Positions 25,484-37,046 are shown, numbered from the stretch's first letter. The stretch is 64,000 nt of DNA from Sandaracinaceae bacterium (GCA_016712745.1 JADJQN010000001.1:1054001-1118000); one strand, 5' to 3'. Notes: a model not told the origin generated them from the letters alone. Program-made: numbers and translations.

Positions 25484-26679
25484 CCGAGAAGAAGCCCGCC
25501 AGCAAAACACCATGGATCCTCGGCGTCGTCGCCGCAGGCGTGGTGATCGCGCTGTTTGCAATCCCACCTTCACGTCCAGCCACAGGGACGCGCATCGCTC
25601 AACCCGTCGTCGAGGATGCTGGCGTTGGCGCCGAAGCGGGAGAGACACTCCCCGCGACCTATCACGGCGAGCGCTTTCTAATGGGCACGACATGGGAGAT
25701 CACAATCTCCGGAGTCGACGGCGGGAACGAAGCAAGGGCGCGCACAACTGTCGAAGCTGCGTTCGATGAAATTGACCGACTGGAAAATCTGTTAAGCGAA
25801 TGGCGACCCGAGACGGAAATCTCGCGCGTCAACGATGCCGCCGGCATAGCACCGGTTCACATTGGACCCGAGCTTATGACGTGCGTCAAAACGAGCTTGG
25901 CGGTCGCGCGATGGAGCGATGGTGCGTTCGACATTTCATGGGCGGCCTTGCGCGGCCTGTGGAACTTCGGCCCGAACGCTGAGCACGTTCCGCCGAGCGA
26001 GGCCGCCGTGCGCGCCAAGCTGCCGTTGTGGAACTACCGCAACATCGTGCTCGATGAGCAAGCGAGCACGCTCTTTCTTCGTCAGCGGGGCATGGCCATT
26101 GGACTCGGAGGCGTCGCCAAGGGCTATGGACTCGATCGCGCTAGCGACATTTTGGTACGCGCCGGCTTCAACGATTTCATCATGTCGTCGGGCGGGCAGG
26201 TGTTGGCACATGGTCGTCGTGGAGCGCGCGCCTGGCGCGTCGGCATCCGTCATCCGCGGCGCGACACGTACTTCGCGTTCCTCGAAGTGCCGAACGGCGG
26301 CTCCGTCTCGACGAGTGGCGACTACGAACACAGCTTCGAGTACCAAGGCCAATCCTTTCATCACATCATCGACCCGCACACCGGATTTCCTAGCCGCTCG
26401 TCCAGCTCGGTCACGCTCTTTGCGCCGACGGGCCTTGCTGCGGACGCAGTGGACACGGCGGCGTTCATTCTTGGAGCGGCGCGCGCGATCCCGCTTTTGC
26501 AGACCGCGCCGGGCGGACCGATGGAGGGCGTGTTCGTCGATACCGACATGCGCCTTTTCGCGACACCCGGCACCGAGCGCCGTCTGGTAATGCGAGCGCG
26601 CCTCGACGAAACGCATCATCTCGGCGAAAGCTTTACCGGAAATGTCGATGCCGGCGCGACTCCGCCTCTCACGCCCTGA
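25480..26679 (+). CDS. apbE: FAD:protein FMN transferase (ApbE family)
   Basis: Attaches FMN covalently to Thr/Ser of exported flavoproteins. 399 residues. The GTG start overlaps the permease stop (GTGA), so it is coupled to the transporter. The single N-terminal helix (WILGVVAAGVVIALFAI) without a lipobox suggests a membrane anchor. Family motifs in order: FLMGTTWEITISG, IDRLENLLSEWRPETEISRVN, DGAFDISWAAL, GLGGVAKGYGLDRA, FIMSSGGQVLAHG, HHIIDPHTGFPS, and the metal-site loop TGLAADAVDTAAF. No FMN-binding domain target was recognised nearby. Confidence 0.92.
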   Translation: MTEKKPASKTPWILGVVAAGVVIALFAIPPSRPATGTRIAQPVVEDAGVGAEAGETLPATYHGERFLMGTTWEITISGVDGGNEARARTTVEAAFDEIDRLENLLSEWRPETEISRVNDAAGIAPVHIGPELMTCVKTSLAVARWSDGAFDISWAALRGLWNFGPNAEHVPPSEAAVRAKLPLWNYRNIVLDEQASTLFLRQRGMAIGLGGVAKGYGLDRASDILVRAGFNDFIMSSGGQVLAHGRRGARAWRVGIRHPRRDTYFAFLEVPNGGSVSTSGDYEHSFEYQGQSFHHIIDPHTGFPSRSSSSVTLFAPTGLAADAVDTAAFILGAARAIPLLQTAPGGPMEGVFVDTDMRLFATPGTERRLVMRARLDETHHLGESFTGNVDAGATPPLTP

Positions 26680-26757
26680 CGGCCCCGCTCTGGCTAGGTG
26701 ATCGCGTAGGGACATGATACAAGCGCAACGTTTCTCACCCACTTCTGCGGAGACCTC

Positions 26758-27721
26758 ATGGTCGACAAGCTCGAAAAGATTTGGATCGACGGAAAGCTCG
26801 TGAACTGGGACGACGCGAACGTCCACATCCTCACGCACACGCTTCACTACGGGCTCGGCGTCTTCGAGGGCATCCGCTGCTACAAGCTTTGCGAACGGCA
26901 AGAGCGGCGTTTTCCGTTTGCGCGAGCACATTCGGCGATTGTTCGAATCTGCTCACATTATGACGATGGAGATTCCGTTTACAGAAGAGCAAATCGTCGA
27001 CGCCTGCCTCGAGATAGTTCGCGTGAACAAGATCGAAGAATGCTATCTGCGTCCTATCGCCTTCTTAGGGGACGGCGCGATGGGCCTTGGCGCAGTGAAT
27101 CCAACGCGCGTGGCTGTTGTTCCCTGGAAGTGGGGGAGCTACTTGGGTGATGAAGGCATCAAGAATGGCATCCGCGCCAAGGTGAGCTCGTTCACGCGCC
27201 CCGGCGTCAACATGCTCATGGCCAAGGGCAAAGTCGTGGGTCACTACGTCAACAGCATCCTCGCCAAGCGCGAAGCGTTGAAGGCCGGCTACCAGGAAGC
27301 CGTCATGCTCGACGCGAGCGGGTACGTGTCCGAAGCATCGGGTGAAAACATCTTCGTCGTACGCGACGGCAAGATTGCAACGCCTCCGTACGGCGCGTCG
27401 ATCCTTGGCGGCATTACCCGCGACAGCGTGATCACCATTGCCAAGGAACTCGGCTTCGAGACGGAGCAGCGGCTGATATCTCGCGATGAGCTCTATTGCG
27501 CCGACGAAGTCTTCTTCTGCGGCACCGCTGCCGAAGTGACACCGGTGCGTGAGCTCGACGACCGCAAAATCGGCAAAGGCGGCCGCGGCCCGATCACCCA
27601 GCGCATCCAAGAACGCTACTTCGAAGTAGTCCGTGGCAAACACCCCAACCACGCCGAGTGGATCTCCGTGAGCCGCGGTTTGAACCAAGGTCCGATCGCG
27701 CTGACGCTATTCGCGCGCTGA
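26758..27721 (+). pseudogene. ilvE: branched-chain amino acid aminotransferase, frameshifted
   Basis: PLP enzyme that transfers the amino group between glutamate and branched-chain keto acids. Reading from ATG 26758, the family N-terminus is intact through HTLHYGLGVFEGIRCYK. The frame is then lost at TTT (26888-26890). Removing one T restores the expected KLANGKSGVFRLREHIRRLF and the rest of a full-length enzyme to 27721, including the cofactor Lys region (GHYVNSILAKREALKAGYQE) and SEASGENIFVVRDG. So the gene has one extra base at one site and is otherwise complete. It could be a recent mutation, a sequence error, or an unusual slippage; a run of three T is short for slippage. Confidence 0.85.
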
Positions 27722-27780
27722 TTTCAGTGCTGAATGACGCGAGAACGATACTGAGCCTACCCACCAACGACGGCCGCAAC

Positions 27781-27815
27781 CCGCCGCAGGAGGGGGGGGG
27801 GCGGCGCCCTTTTTC
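27781..27815 (+). terminator. possible terminator after ilvE
   Basis: CCGCCGC (27781-27787) can pair with GCGGCG (27801-27806), with a G-rich loop, followed by CCCTTTTTC. It lies about 60 bp after the ilvE stop. The loop contains a ten-G run, so the pairing could slide. Confidence 0.45.
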
Positions 27816-28190
27816 GTGGCGTTGACTGCGGGACACGGACGCGCGCATGTTCGGCGTCCTACTCGCGGGAATCCGATGGGCTTGGCTGGTCGCGGTGGGC
27901 ACTGCAGCGCCGCGCGAGTTTCCACCGCGCCAACGACTTCGTGAGAATTGTCTTCGCTCCAGCTGGCCCCACGCAAAGACGTGCGGGAAGCTCTTCTTCG
28001 ACGCGGCTGGGCGCGCACAACGGCGTTTCGTCGACGAGGGCCATCGCCGCCCGCTCGTGACCGCCGCCGCCGAGCTCGCGAGTCCTCCCGCAGGCGCGTG
28101 GCCACACACCCGACGGACACACCGTGAACACGCATTTAACTTCGTCGCAGGATCCCACCCTTCAGGATGAACTCGAGTCTAACCACGCCC

Positions 28191-28250
28191 CAAGTCACCA
28201 CCAGACGCCAGCAGTGCCAGCCGCACTGAGCACGAGACGCATTTGGTTTT
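28191..28250. repeat. partial repeat element (copy B)
   Basis: Shares CAAGTCACCACCAG(A)CGCCAGC and ATTTGGTTTT with copy A at 22401-22459, with exactly 28 unrelated bases between the two boxes in both. The outer TAACCAC part of the arm also matches. No 3' arm follows, so the inverted repeat is absent here. Confidence 0.6.
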
Positions 28251-28401
28251 AGTTCGCGCAGAAGAGCGACGCGCGGCCTCGCGTCGTTTCAGATTGAGTC
28301 GAGCTGCGAGCGCCCCCGCAGACGACTGAGGGAGTGGGCTCGTGCCCATGACCGAAGGAGGCGAGGAGGTAAGCCGCAGATCGGCTCGATATGGAACGGC
28401 G

Positions 28402-29136
28402 CTACAAAGAGGGCTGGTCTTCGATGAGCGAGCGCACGTAGAAGAACCGGCGGCAGTGCGGACACTGCGGGACTTCGGGCATTTCGCCGCGTCCGATTTC
28501 GATCACGAGCTGCGGCGGAACCGCGAGGCGGCAACCCGTGCACATTCCATTGGTCTCCAGCTCGACGACTGCAACGCCACGCTTCTCGCGGACTTGCTCG
28601 TAGCGGCGCAGTGTGACCTTGTCGATCTTCGCAGCGATCTCGTCACGGCCCACGACAATGATGTTGCGCTTACCGTGAAGCTCAGCGAGCTCGGCATTGG
28701 CTTTGGTCTCGTCCGCGGCGAAGATCGCGCGAAGCTTTTCGAATTCGCCCTCGTGCTCCGCGAGCGTCTTCTTCTGCGACTCGATAGCTGTCGCCAAAGT
28801 TGCGAGCTCGGTTTCACGCTCTTTGATCGTGCGCCGTGCGTGGTCGAGCTCTCGCTCAACCGCATCCGCTTCACGAGAATTACGCGCCTTAGCGGCCTTC
28901 GACTTGGCCTGCCCGATCGAGGTGTTCTGCTTGGTAATCTCTTCCTGATGGCTCTTCTTGAGCGTTTCCGCGGACGCGAGGTCCGAGCGTTCCCGCGCTA
29001 GCAGTGCGTCGAGCTTCTTCAGGTTGGCCTGGGATTCGCCGATTTGGGCGGGGATTTGCTGAAGCTGCAAATCAATCTCGCGGGCCGATGCATCAATCGT
29101 GGACAGTTTCGCTAGAGCTCGCAGCGTATCTCGCAA
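28402..29136 (-). CDS. C4-type zinc ribbon coiled-coil protein (COG1579)
   Basis: About 244 residues from a TTG at 29136, chosen because a perfect GGAGG lies eight bases upstream; an in-frame ATG at 29190 has no ribosome site and adds unconserved residues. Residues 1-170 are a long coiled coil rich in Ala, Glu, Lys and Gln. The C-terminus has the zinc ribbon CTGC-x22-CPHC with NGMCTGCRLAVPPQL, typical of COG1579/DUF164 proteins. Members are thought to bind nucleic acid or ribosome-linked partners; the exact role is not settled. The gene is flanked by the gap and a tRNA on the opposite strand. Confidence 0.88.
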   Translation of the reverse strand: MRDTLRALAKLSTIDASAREIDLQLQQIPAQIGESQANLKKLDALLARERSDLASAETLKKSHQEEITKQNTSIGQAKSKAAKARNSREADAVERELDHARRTIKERETELATLATAIESQKKTLAEHEGEFEKLRAIFAADETKANAELAELHGKRNIIVVGRDEIAAKIDKVTLRRYEQVREKRGVAVVELETNGMCTGCRLAVPPQLVIEIGRGEMPEVPQCPHCRRFFYVRSLIEDQPSL

Positions 29137-29265
29137 AGGTCGTGCCTCCGTGTGCGAGAGGCGTGTACCCCGAGTGCCAGGCCTATGCAAGTGGGCCCGA
29201 AAAACCCCGCGTCACGAGTAGACACGCTCGCCTTCATGCGCGAGATTCCAAGCGAAGTTTGCACC

Positions 29266-29339
29266 GGGCCTATAGCTCAATTGGTTAGAGCCCCCCGCTC
29301 ATAACGGGGTCGTTCTAGGTTCAAGTCCTAGTGGGCCCA
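29266..29339 (+). tRNA. tRNA with CAU anticodon (Ile2 or elongator Met)
   Basis: A full cloverleaf was folded by hand: acceptor GGGCCTA/TGGGCCC with discriminator A (29339), D stem GCTC/GAGC, anticodon stem CCCCG/CGGGG with loop CTCATAA (anticodon 29300-29302), five-base variable loop, and T arm CTAGG/CCTAG. CCA is not encoded (CCG follows). It is not an initiator (1-72 is a G-C pair). The C4-G69 and C5-G68 pairs are like those read by TilS in E. coli tRNA-Ile2 and unlike its tRNA-Met, favouring Ile2 with lysidine. No tilS is in the window to confirm this. Confidence 0.92.
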
Positions 29340-29429
29340 CCGGGAAAACGCTCGCAGCGGTCGGCGAACATTAACTGTCGTCGGCCAAGGATTTCTTCTG
29401 CGCGGCTTCATACTCGCGCGAAGGGACGT

Positions 29430-30557
29430 ATGCGCCACTACTCCATGCTTGCTTTGCTCGGTTTCGTCATCGTCATCGGCGCATCTCTGCTTGTTGTTCC
29501 CAGCGACTCTCACGCCGACATGTGGTGCGCGCAGTCTCTCATCGTTCATGAGTGGGGCGTCCATGTCTTCTCAGGTGAAGAATCATCGCGCCAGACGAAC
29601 CCGGTGCCCGCTCTGCCCCGGTACTTGCACCATCACACTTCGCAACCCGTCGATCCGTTGTTGCCCGCGGTCAACGCGTTGCCAGCCGACAACGGCGTTC
29701 GAGGTTTGCCCGTAGTGCACTTCTACGGAAGCGTTGGCGCTCAGCCGATTCCAGTCGGAGTGGGTGTTCGCTTCGCGCACGGAGCTCCCACCCTTTGGTA
29801 TCCGCAAGTCGATCGAAGTATCGGCGCGGGTGCCCCGCCGCAACTGGAATGGACACACCTCGATCTCACCCGGGCGCCTGCACACACGCTCGCGCAAACA
29901 GACGTGCCTTGGGTTTCAGCGCTGCGAGGTTTCGATGACGCGCTCTGGGTAAATAGTTCCGTGGAGTCCGAGCGCTTCGTATTCTACGAAGGCCAGACGA
30001 CTGAAACGCAAGCTGTGCAAATCAGCCGCGGCGACACCTACGCGGCGAATCGTCATCATTACATCTTGCGCAATACCAGCTCCTTTACGGTACACGACGT
30101 GTTCTTCGTCCATCGCGGTGAGCGTCGTACCTACGTATTCTACGCGCCGGCCATTCCGCCGAACCGGAGCGCCGGATTTGTGATGGAAGCGCACCCGCTA
30201 GTCGAGCGTGAACGGGGCGCGAGCACCGCAGGCCGACTATTGTCTGCGCTGACCGATATAAGTGAGCGGGACGCCGCAGCGGCTCTGCAACGCAACGCCG
30301 AATGCGTCATGTCGAGAAATCCCGCCACACCCTTCACGCATGCCAGCGGCCATAAACTCTTTGCGCCCGAAGCGAACGCCCTGATAAGTGCGTGGCGTAC
30401 GCGTTTCTTCGAAGCGCAAGGCACTACCATTGTCTACCGCGAAGACGCGGAGTTGCTCGACGCCGAAATGCCGCTCTCAATCTACACGGACATGTTTCAC
30501 GACGTGCAGCTTCACCGCGCAGGCATCGCGCTCATTGAAAACGTGTCGCTGCCCTAG
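29430..30557 (+). CDS. conserved secreted protein of unknown function
   Basis: About 375 residues from the ATG at 29430, preceded by AAGGGA; the open frame continues back into the tRNA and that part is discarded. A signal peptide (LALLGFVIVIGASLLVVPSDSHA) is followed by MWCAQSLIVHEWGVHVFSG; the 'HEWG' opening is shared by a group of secreted proteins in Myxococcota and Planctomycetes. The middle part is beta-rich and the last 90 residues are helical (AAAALQRNAECVMSR). No enzyme motif is known for this group. Its stop overlaps that of the DUF2007 gene on the other strand. Confidence 0.65.
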   Translation: MRHYSMLALLGFVIVIGASLLVVPSDSHADMWCAQSLIVHEWGVHVFSGEESSRQTNPVPALPRYLHHHTSQPVDPLLPAVNALPADNGVRGLPVVHFYGSVGAQPIPVGVGVRFAHGAPTLWYPQVDRSIGAGAPPQLEWTHLDLTRAPAHTLAQTDVPWVSALRGFDDALWVNSSVESERFVFYEGQTTETQAVQISRGDTYAANRHHYILRNTSSFTVHDVFFVHRGERRTYVFYAPAIPPNRSAGFVMEAHPLVERERGASTAGRLLSALTDISERDAAAALQRNAECVMSRNPATPFTHASGHKLFAPEANALISAWRTRFFEAQGTTIVYREDAELLDAEMPLSIYTDMFHDVQLHRAGIALIENVSLP

Positions 30558-31204
30558 CGCCGAGTCGCAACGAGTACGATTCCAAGCGCCAACGCGGTGA
30601 GCGAGCCCGTCATCAGAACCTGTTTGATGCGCGATCTCGTCCGCCCCTGAGCGCGGCGACGAAGTCCGTACAAACCGTCGAGCAGGTCGTACGCACTCAC
30701 GACGGCGAGTGCACCAAAGACCGCGCCCACCTCGTCTTCGCGAGCACCGAACATGTTGACGACGAGCCAAAGCTCCGCGAGAAGAATCATCGAGCCGGAC
30801 ACAAACTCGCGCGCGAAGAAGTGTCCCGTACCGCACTGTGCGATAAGCCAAATGGCAACGAGTTGCATCCACGAGTGGGACGTGGGGAGCGGAACCGGAT
30901 CCTCGGACCCAACCCGCTCAGCGTGCGCATCGAGCACCGGCGCGTCCTGCTCGGTGACCGGCACGGCATCCAAAATACCGAACGCCTCGAGCACTTCGCG
31001 TGCCTCCGCCGCTTGCGAGCTCGGAACCTGCACCGGAATCGGGATGTACCCGCCACCGATTGGCGCGAGCGCTGCAGCGTGGCGGGCCCCCTGGATGGTG
31101 CACGATATACTGGCTTGGCTGAGCAACTCCTCGGCCATTTGCGCCCGCGATGGGTCGAACAAAGTCACGACGGTCACGAAACGGTCTTCGCTCGAAGTAC
31201 TCAC
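30554..31204 (-). CDS. DUF2007 (putative signal-transducing) protein with C-terminal membrane helices
   Basis: 216 residues, GTG start overlapping the stop of the broken kinase gene upstream (GTGA at 31201-31204). The N-terminal 70 residues match the DUF2007 fold, a small PII-like alpha/beta domain: FVTVVTLFDPSRAQMAEELLSQASISC, then VQVPSSQAAEAREVLEAFG. The C-terminal half has about four hydrophobic segments (LVAIWLIAQCG, MILLAELWLVVNMFG, VFGALAVVSAYDLLDG, SLTALALGIVLVA). Role unknown; coupling to the kinase suggests it once worked with it. Confidence 0.75.
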   Translation of the reverse strand: MSTSSEDRFVTVVTLFDPSRAQMAEELLSQASISCTIQGARHAAALAPIGGGYIPIPVQVPSSQAAEAREVLEAFGILDAVPVTEQDAPVLDAHAERVGSEDPVPLPTSHSWMQLVAIWLIAQCGTGHFFAREFVSGSMILLAELWLVVNMFGAREDEVGAVFGALAVVSAYDLLDGLYGLRRRAQGRTRSRIKQVLMTGSLTALALGIVLVATRR

Positions 31205-32925
31205 GACGCGTCCTTGGGCGATAGTGTTTCTAGAATCTTCTCCAAGTCCGGCAAGTCAATTGGCTTCACAAGATGCCCATCACATCCGGCCTCCCGCGAA
31301 CGCTGCCGATCGGATTCCTGCCCCCAACCGGTCAATGCGATGATTCGGATGCCAACCGCCCACTCGTGCGCGCGAATTCGGCGAGTCGCTTCTAGCCCAT
31401 CAAGCTCCGGCATCCCGACGTCCATCAATACCAGATCGGGCCGCAGCCGTTCCACGAGCGCCACAGCTGACGCGCCATCATTCACGACGTGAGCTTCGCA
31501 GCCGAGCACGTTGATAAGCATCGCGAGCGTTTTTGCGCCGTCTTGATTGTCATCCGCGATCACCACACGCCATTTGCCACGAGCCTTCTGCCCTTCCCCA
31601 ACTGATGCGACAACCTCTTGCGCGTGCGATGGCACGGGCAAGCTCACGATGAAAGTACTCCCCTGACCAACGCCGCCACTAGATACCGTGACCGTGCCAG
31701 CGTGCGACTCAACCAGGCCCTTCACAAGCGCGAGGCCGATACCAAGCCCGCCCCCCGCGCGGCCAATCGACTGATCCACCTGCGAGAACATATCGAACAC
31801 TCGGTCGAGGGAGTCCGCCGGGATTCCATCCGTTGTCCTGCACCGATACCACCACTTGCCCGCCGCGGAGCTCGGCACTCAGGCGAATATGCCCGCCCGG
31901 CTCCGTGTACTTCGCGCTGTTCGTGAGCAAGTTGCCAAAGACCTGTGCCATACGCGTCAAATCGGCGTCGAGAACGACGGGCGCCGACGGAAGCGAGACC
32001 TCCAGGGTGTGCCCTGCGGCATCGACCGCCGGGCGAACGGTTTCGACTGCGTGATTTACAATTTCCGAAAGCGCTATTGGCGCTTTTCGCAGCGTGAGTT
32101 TATTGCGGTTGATCCGAGACACATCGAGAAGATCATCGATCAGCCGCGCCATGTGCGCGATCTGCCGGTCCATGACGTTCCGCGTTCTTGCCACAGCATC
32201 GGCATCGTCGGCGGCGAGACGCATGACCTGCAGTCCCGTGCGAACTGGCGCGAGTGGGTTGCGCAGCTCGTGTGCCAGAAGAGCAATGAAGTCGTCCTTC
32301 TTGCGGTCGGCGTCGGCCAACTCCTGCGCGCGACGTCGCAGTTCGTCCTCCAGATGCCTCTTTTCCGTGATGTCCTGAACGACGCCGTAGGTGCCGACCA
32401 TCGCCCCCGTGGCGTCATGCTGGGCGCGGCCCTTCGCGGAGACCCATCCCTCGCGCCCGTCCGCATGCACGACGCGATACTCCACGTCGTATTGCTGGCC
32501 GTAGCTCGCCGCGCGGTTCAGTGCTTCTCGCACGCGCTCACGGTCGTCGGGGTGAATGAGACTGTCCATCTCGCGCGTAACGCCGGGTTATCAACGGGAT
32601 GGCGCGTGCCTTCATTGATGATATGAAAAACCTCGACGAGTGGGTGACCGGCGGCTTCTTTTTGCGTCCAACCCGTCAGCGCTTCAGCGATGCCGTTGAG
32701 ATAAACAACGCGTCCCTCTGCATCGATGCTGATGACGCCGTCACCGATGCTCGCGAGCGTGATGCGCAGGCGCTCACGCTCCTCGGACAATGCGCGTGCG
32801 ATACGCGCACGTTCCACCGAGAGGCTCTCAGCCCCCTCACGTGCGTTCGAACGAAGCGCTCGGTCCCCGTCTGTGTCATTGACACTCACTGGCGTGCTCC
32901 CGCGCGGCGTTGTTCGAACAGGCAT
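31201..32925 (-). pseudogene. PAS hybrid sensor histidine kinase, disrupted at two places
   Basis: Three pieces in changing frames. Piece 1 (from 32925): coiled coil and first half of a PAS domain up to HPVDNPALRA. Piece 2 (from about 32585): the end of another PAS domain (SLIHPDDRERVREAL), HisKA with ALLAHELRNPLAPV, and the N box NLLTNSAKYTEPG up to VSVQDNG. Piece 3 (from about 31830): the rest of HATPase (IPADSLDRVFDMFSQV, GGLGIGLALVKG) and a receiver with LMDVGMPELDG and VKPIDLPD. At the first joint much of two PAS domains seems missing; at the second, the DNGxGI box has lost two bases. The net frame change cancels, but the middle third is out of frame. Confidence 0.85.
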
Positions 32926-33003
32926 TTCCCCCGCCAGCGCCGCTCACACCTCACCATTGCAGATCGGTGAGAGCGGGGAGTGAGGTAGGTAGGACCGAAC
33001 TAG

Positions 33004-35187
<2,184 letters not shown>

Positions 35188-35189
35188 CT

Positions 35190-37046
35190 TCACCTCTGGT
35201 TGCCCTGAAGCCCTGCCAGCTCCCTGTGGAGCTGATTGATTCGTTCCCTAAGCCCGTTCGCTTCGTCCTCTTGCCCTTGGCGAGTCGCCATGAGGACTTG
35301 CTTCTTCACTTCTGCGAGTTCGTTTGAAAGGTGAGAAGCCCAAAGACGAGGAAGGCCATCGCGAAGAACTGCTCGCGCTGTTTCAACGTCATACTTCTCG
35401 AATGCCAACCGCTCCTTTAACCAACCCACCAACGGATTCCCCTCAATAAGAGCGAGAAGCGCCGTCGCGTCCACTGCCCCCCGCACGATTGCCCGTCGAG
35501 CGGCGGAGAAGATGGCGCGAAGTTCTGGACTCGTCAAAAGCTCTTCAACCTTTTTCGCCTCTTCCGTGTCGATTAATTCAGTCCGGTCCAATATGGCGCC
35601 GAGAAGCTCGGATTCAAGAGGCGGAACGACGATCTTCGCCGGCGGGCGTTGCACTGGCATTTCGGGCTTCTGCGGATGCGTATCCGGGAAGCGGCCTTGC
35701 GAGGTTCGGTTGCGTCGATAGCCCCTGGTTAACAATTGACGCACGCCGGCAACGTCGGAAATACCGAAGCGCTGGGCGACTTTTTCCACGTAAAGCGTTG
35801 CTTCTACTCGATTATCGAGCGCGCCGATAATCGGACCTAAACTCTCAATCGCGGCGGCCTTTGCGCCAGGGTCGCCCGCTGACAGGTCGGCCGCCTCATC
35901 AATAAGGTGCTCGACGATTCCCGGCGCGGTTCCAATCAAGCCCTTGAGCGCCTCAGGCCCCTTCGTGCGCAGGAAGCCATCGGGGTCTTCGCCGGGGGGC
36001 AAGGTAACCACCTTCGTTTGGATGCCCGCCTCTCTCAAGATCGGAAATGCGGCTCGCGTGGCCTTCTTGCCCGCGTTGTCGCCATCGAACATCAGCACTA
36101 CTTTGTCGGCGAAGCGGCGCAGCAGCTTGGCCTGGGTTCCGGTCAAAGCGGTGCCCATCGGCGCGACCGAGTTGTCGAAGCCCGCCTGGTGCAGCGCGAC
36201 CAAGTCGAAGTTGCCCTCGCAGATCATGGCCAAGCCTTGACGCCGCAGGGACACGCGACCTTGGTAGAGACCAAACAGAGTCTCGCCCTTCTTATAGAGA
36301 GGGCTCTCCGGACTGTTAACGTACTTGGCGCCCGCTTCGCCATCCTTCGGCTCGGGCTGGCCAGGCGGAGTGGGCAGGAGGCGACCGCTAAACGCGATCA
36401 CGTGACCGTGGACGTCGATGATCGGAAACATGAGGCGGTGGCGAAAGCGGTCGTAGTATCCGTCGCCCTTCTTACGCGGGACGATGAGGCCCAGCTCTTC
36501 GCATTCACTAGGGCCCCAACCGGCATTGGCTAAGTACTTCGCTAAGCCGTCCCAGCCTGCCGGTGCGTAACCGAAACGGAACGCCTTAGCGGACTCCTCC
36601 GTAATTGAGCGCTTGCGATACTCTTCGCGCGCCATATCCGCGAGCGCGTGCTGCTCGAGCTCCTTCTCGTAGTATGCGGTCGCCGCTTCCATGATCGCGA
36701 CGAGGCGTTCACGTCGCGCCCGTGCCTGGCGCTCCTGCGCGGCCTCCTGCGTGTCTTCTTTCGGCAACTCGATGCCTGCGCGTTCAGCGAGCGTGCGAAT
36801 CGCCTCCACAAACGTGCGGCCCTCGAGCTTCATGACGAAGGCAATCGCGTCGCCCGACGCACCGCATCCAAAACAATGAAAGAACTGGCGCGCTGGGGTG
36901 ACGGTGAACGAGGGCGTCTTCTCGTTATGGAACGGACAGAGGCCTTTGAAGCTGGTCCCTGCCCTCTTCAAGCGCACCACTTCGCCGATCAGCGCGACGA
37001 CGTCGGTGTGCTCACGAACTTCGGCGATTTTGTCGTCCGGAATCAT
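35190..37046 (-). CDS. dnaG: DNA primase DnaG
   Basis: Makes RNA primers at the replication fork. 618 residues. The CHC2 zinc site has Cys37, His40, Cys58 and Cys61 (GLCPFHNEKTPSF, FHCFGCGASGD). The primase core has FRHRLMFPIIDVHGHVIAFSGR, and Toprim has MICEGNFDLVALHQAGFDN and VVLMFDGDNAGKKA. The common EGYMD is EGNFD here, with the catalytic Glu kept. The C-terminal helicase-binding region ends at 35190. The gene directly precedes rpoD. Confidence 0.96.
   Translation of the reverse strand: MIPDDKIAEVREHTDVVALIGEVVRLKRAGTSFKGLCPFHNEKTPSFTVTPARQFFHCFGCGASGDAIAFVMKLEGRTFVEAIRTLAERAGIELPKEDTQEAAQERQARARRERLVAIMEAATAYYEKELEQHALADMAREEYRKRSITEESAKAFRFGYAPAGWDGLAKYLANAGWGPSECEELGLIVPRKKGDGYYDRFRHRLMFPIIDVHGHVIAFSGRLLPTPPGQPEPKDGEAGAKYVNSPESPLYKKGETLFGLYQGRVSLRRQGLAMICEGNFDLVALHQAGFDNSVAPMGTALTGTQAKLLRRFADKVVLMFDGDNAGKKATRAAFPILREAGIQTKVVTLPPGEDPDGFLRTKGPEALKGLIGTAPGIVEHLIDEAADLSAGDPGAKAAAIESLGPIIGALDNRVEATLYVEKVAQRFGISDVAGVRQLLTRGYRRNRTSQGRFPDTHPQKPEMPVQRPPAKIVVPPLESELLGAILDRTELIDTEEAKKVEELLTSPELRAIFSAARRAIVRGAVDATALLALIEGNPLVGWLKERLAFEKYDVETARAVLRDGLPRLWASHLSNELAEVKKQVLMATRQGQEDEANGLRERINQLHRELAGLQGNQR

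Larger units (their letters stand above)
27722..28401. other. 680-bp stretch without a convincing gene
   Basis: Open frames on both strands here are Arg/Pro/Gly-rich, overlap one another and lack ribosome sites or recognisable motifs, so none is called. The stretch holds a probable ilvE terminator, a run of ten G (27792-27801), the partial repeat copy at 28191-28250 and an eight-base GC hairpin near 28264-28287. Confidence 0.55.

Noticed and set aside
27792..27801. Run of ten G as a phase-variation tract
   Set aside because: It is outside any gene or likely promoter; it more probably belongs to a terminator loop.
27847..28170. Open frame after ilvE that begins like a signal peptide
   Set aside because: Three competing frames exist on the other strand, no ribosome site is seen, and the composition is that of random GC-rich DNA.
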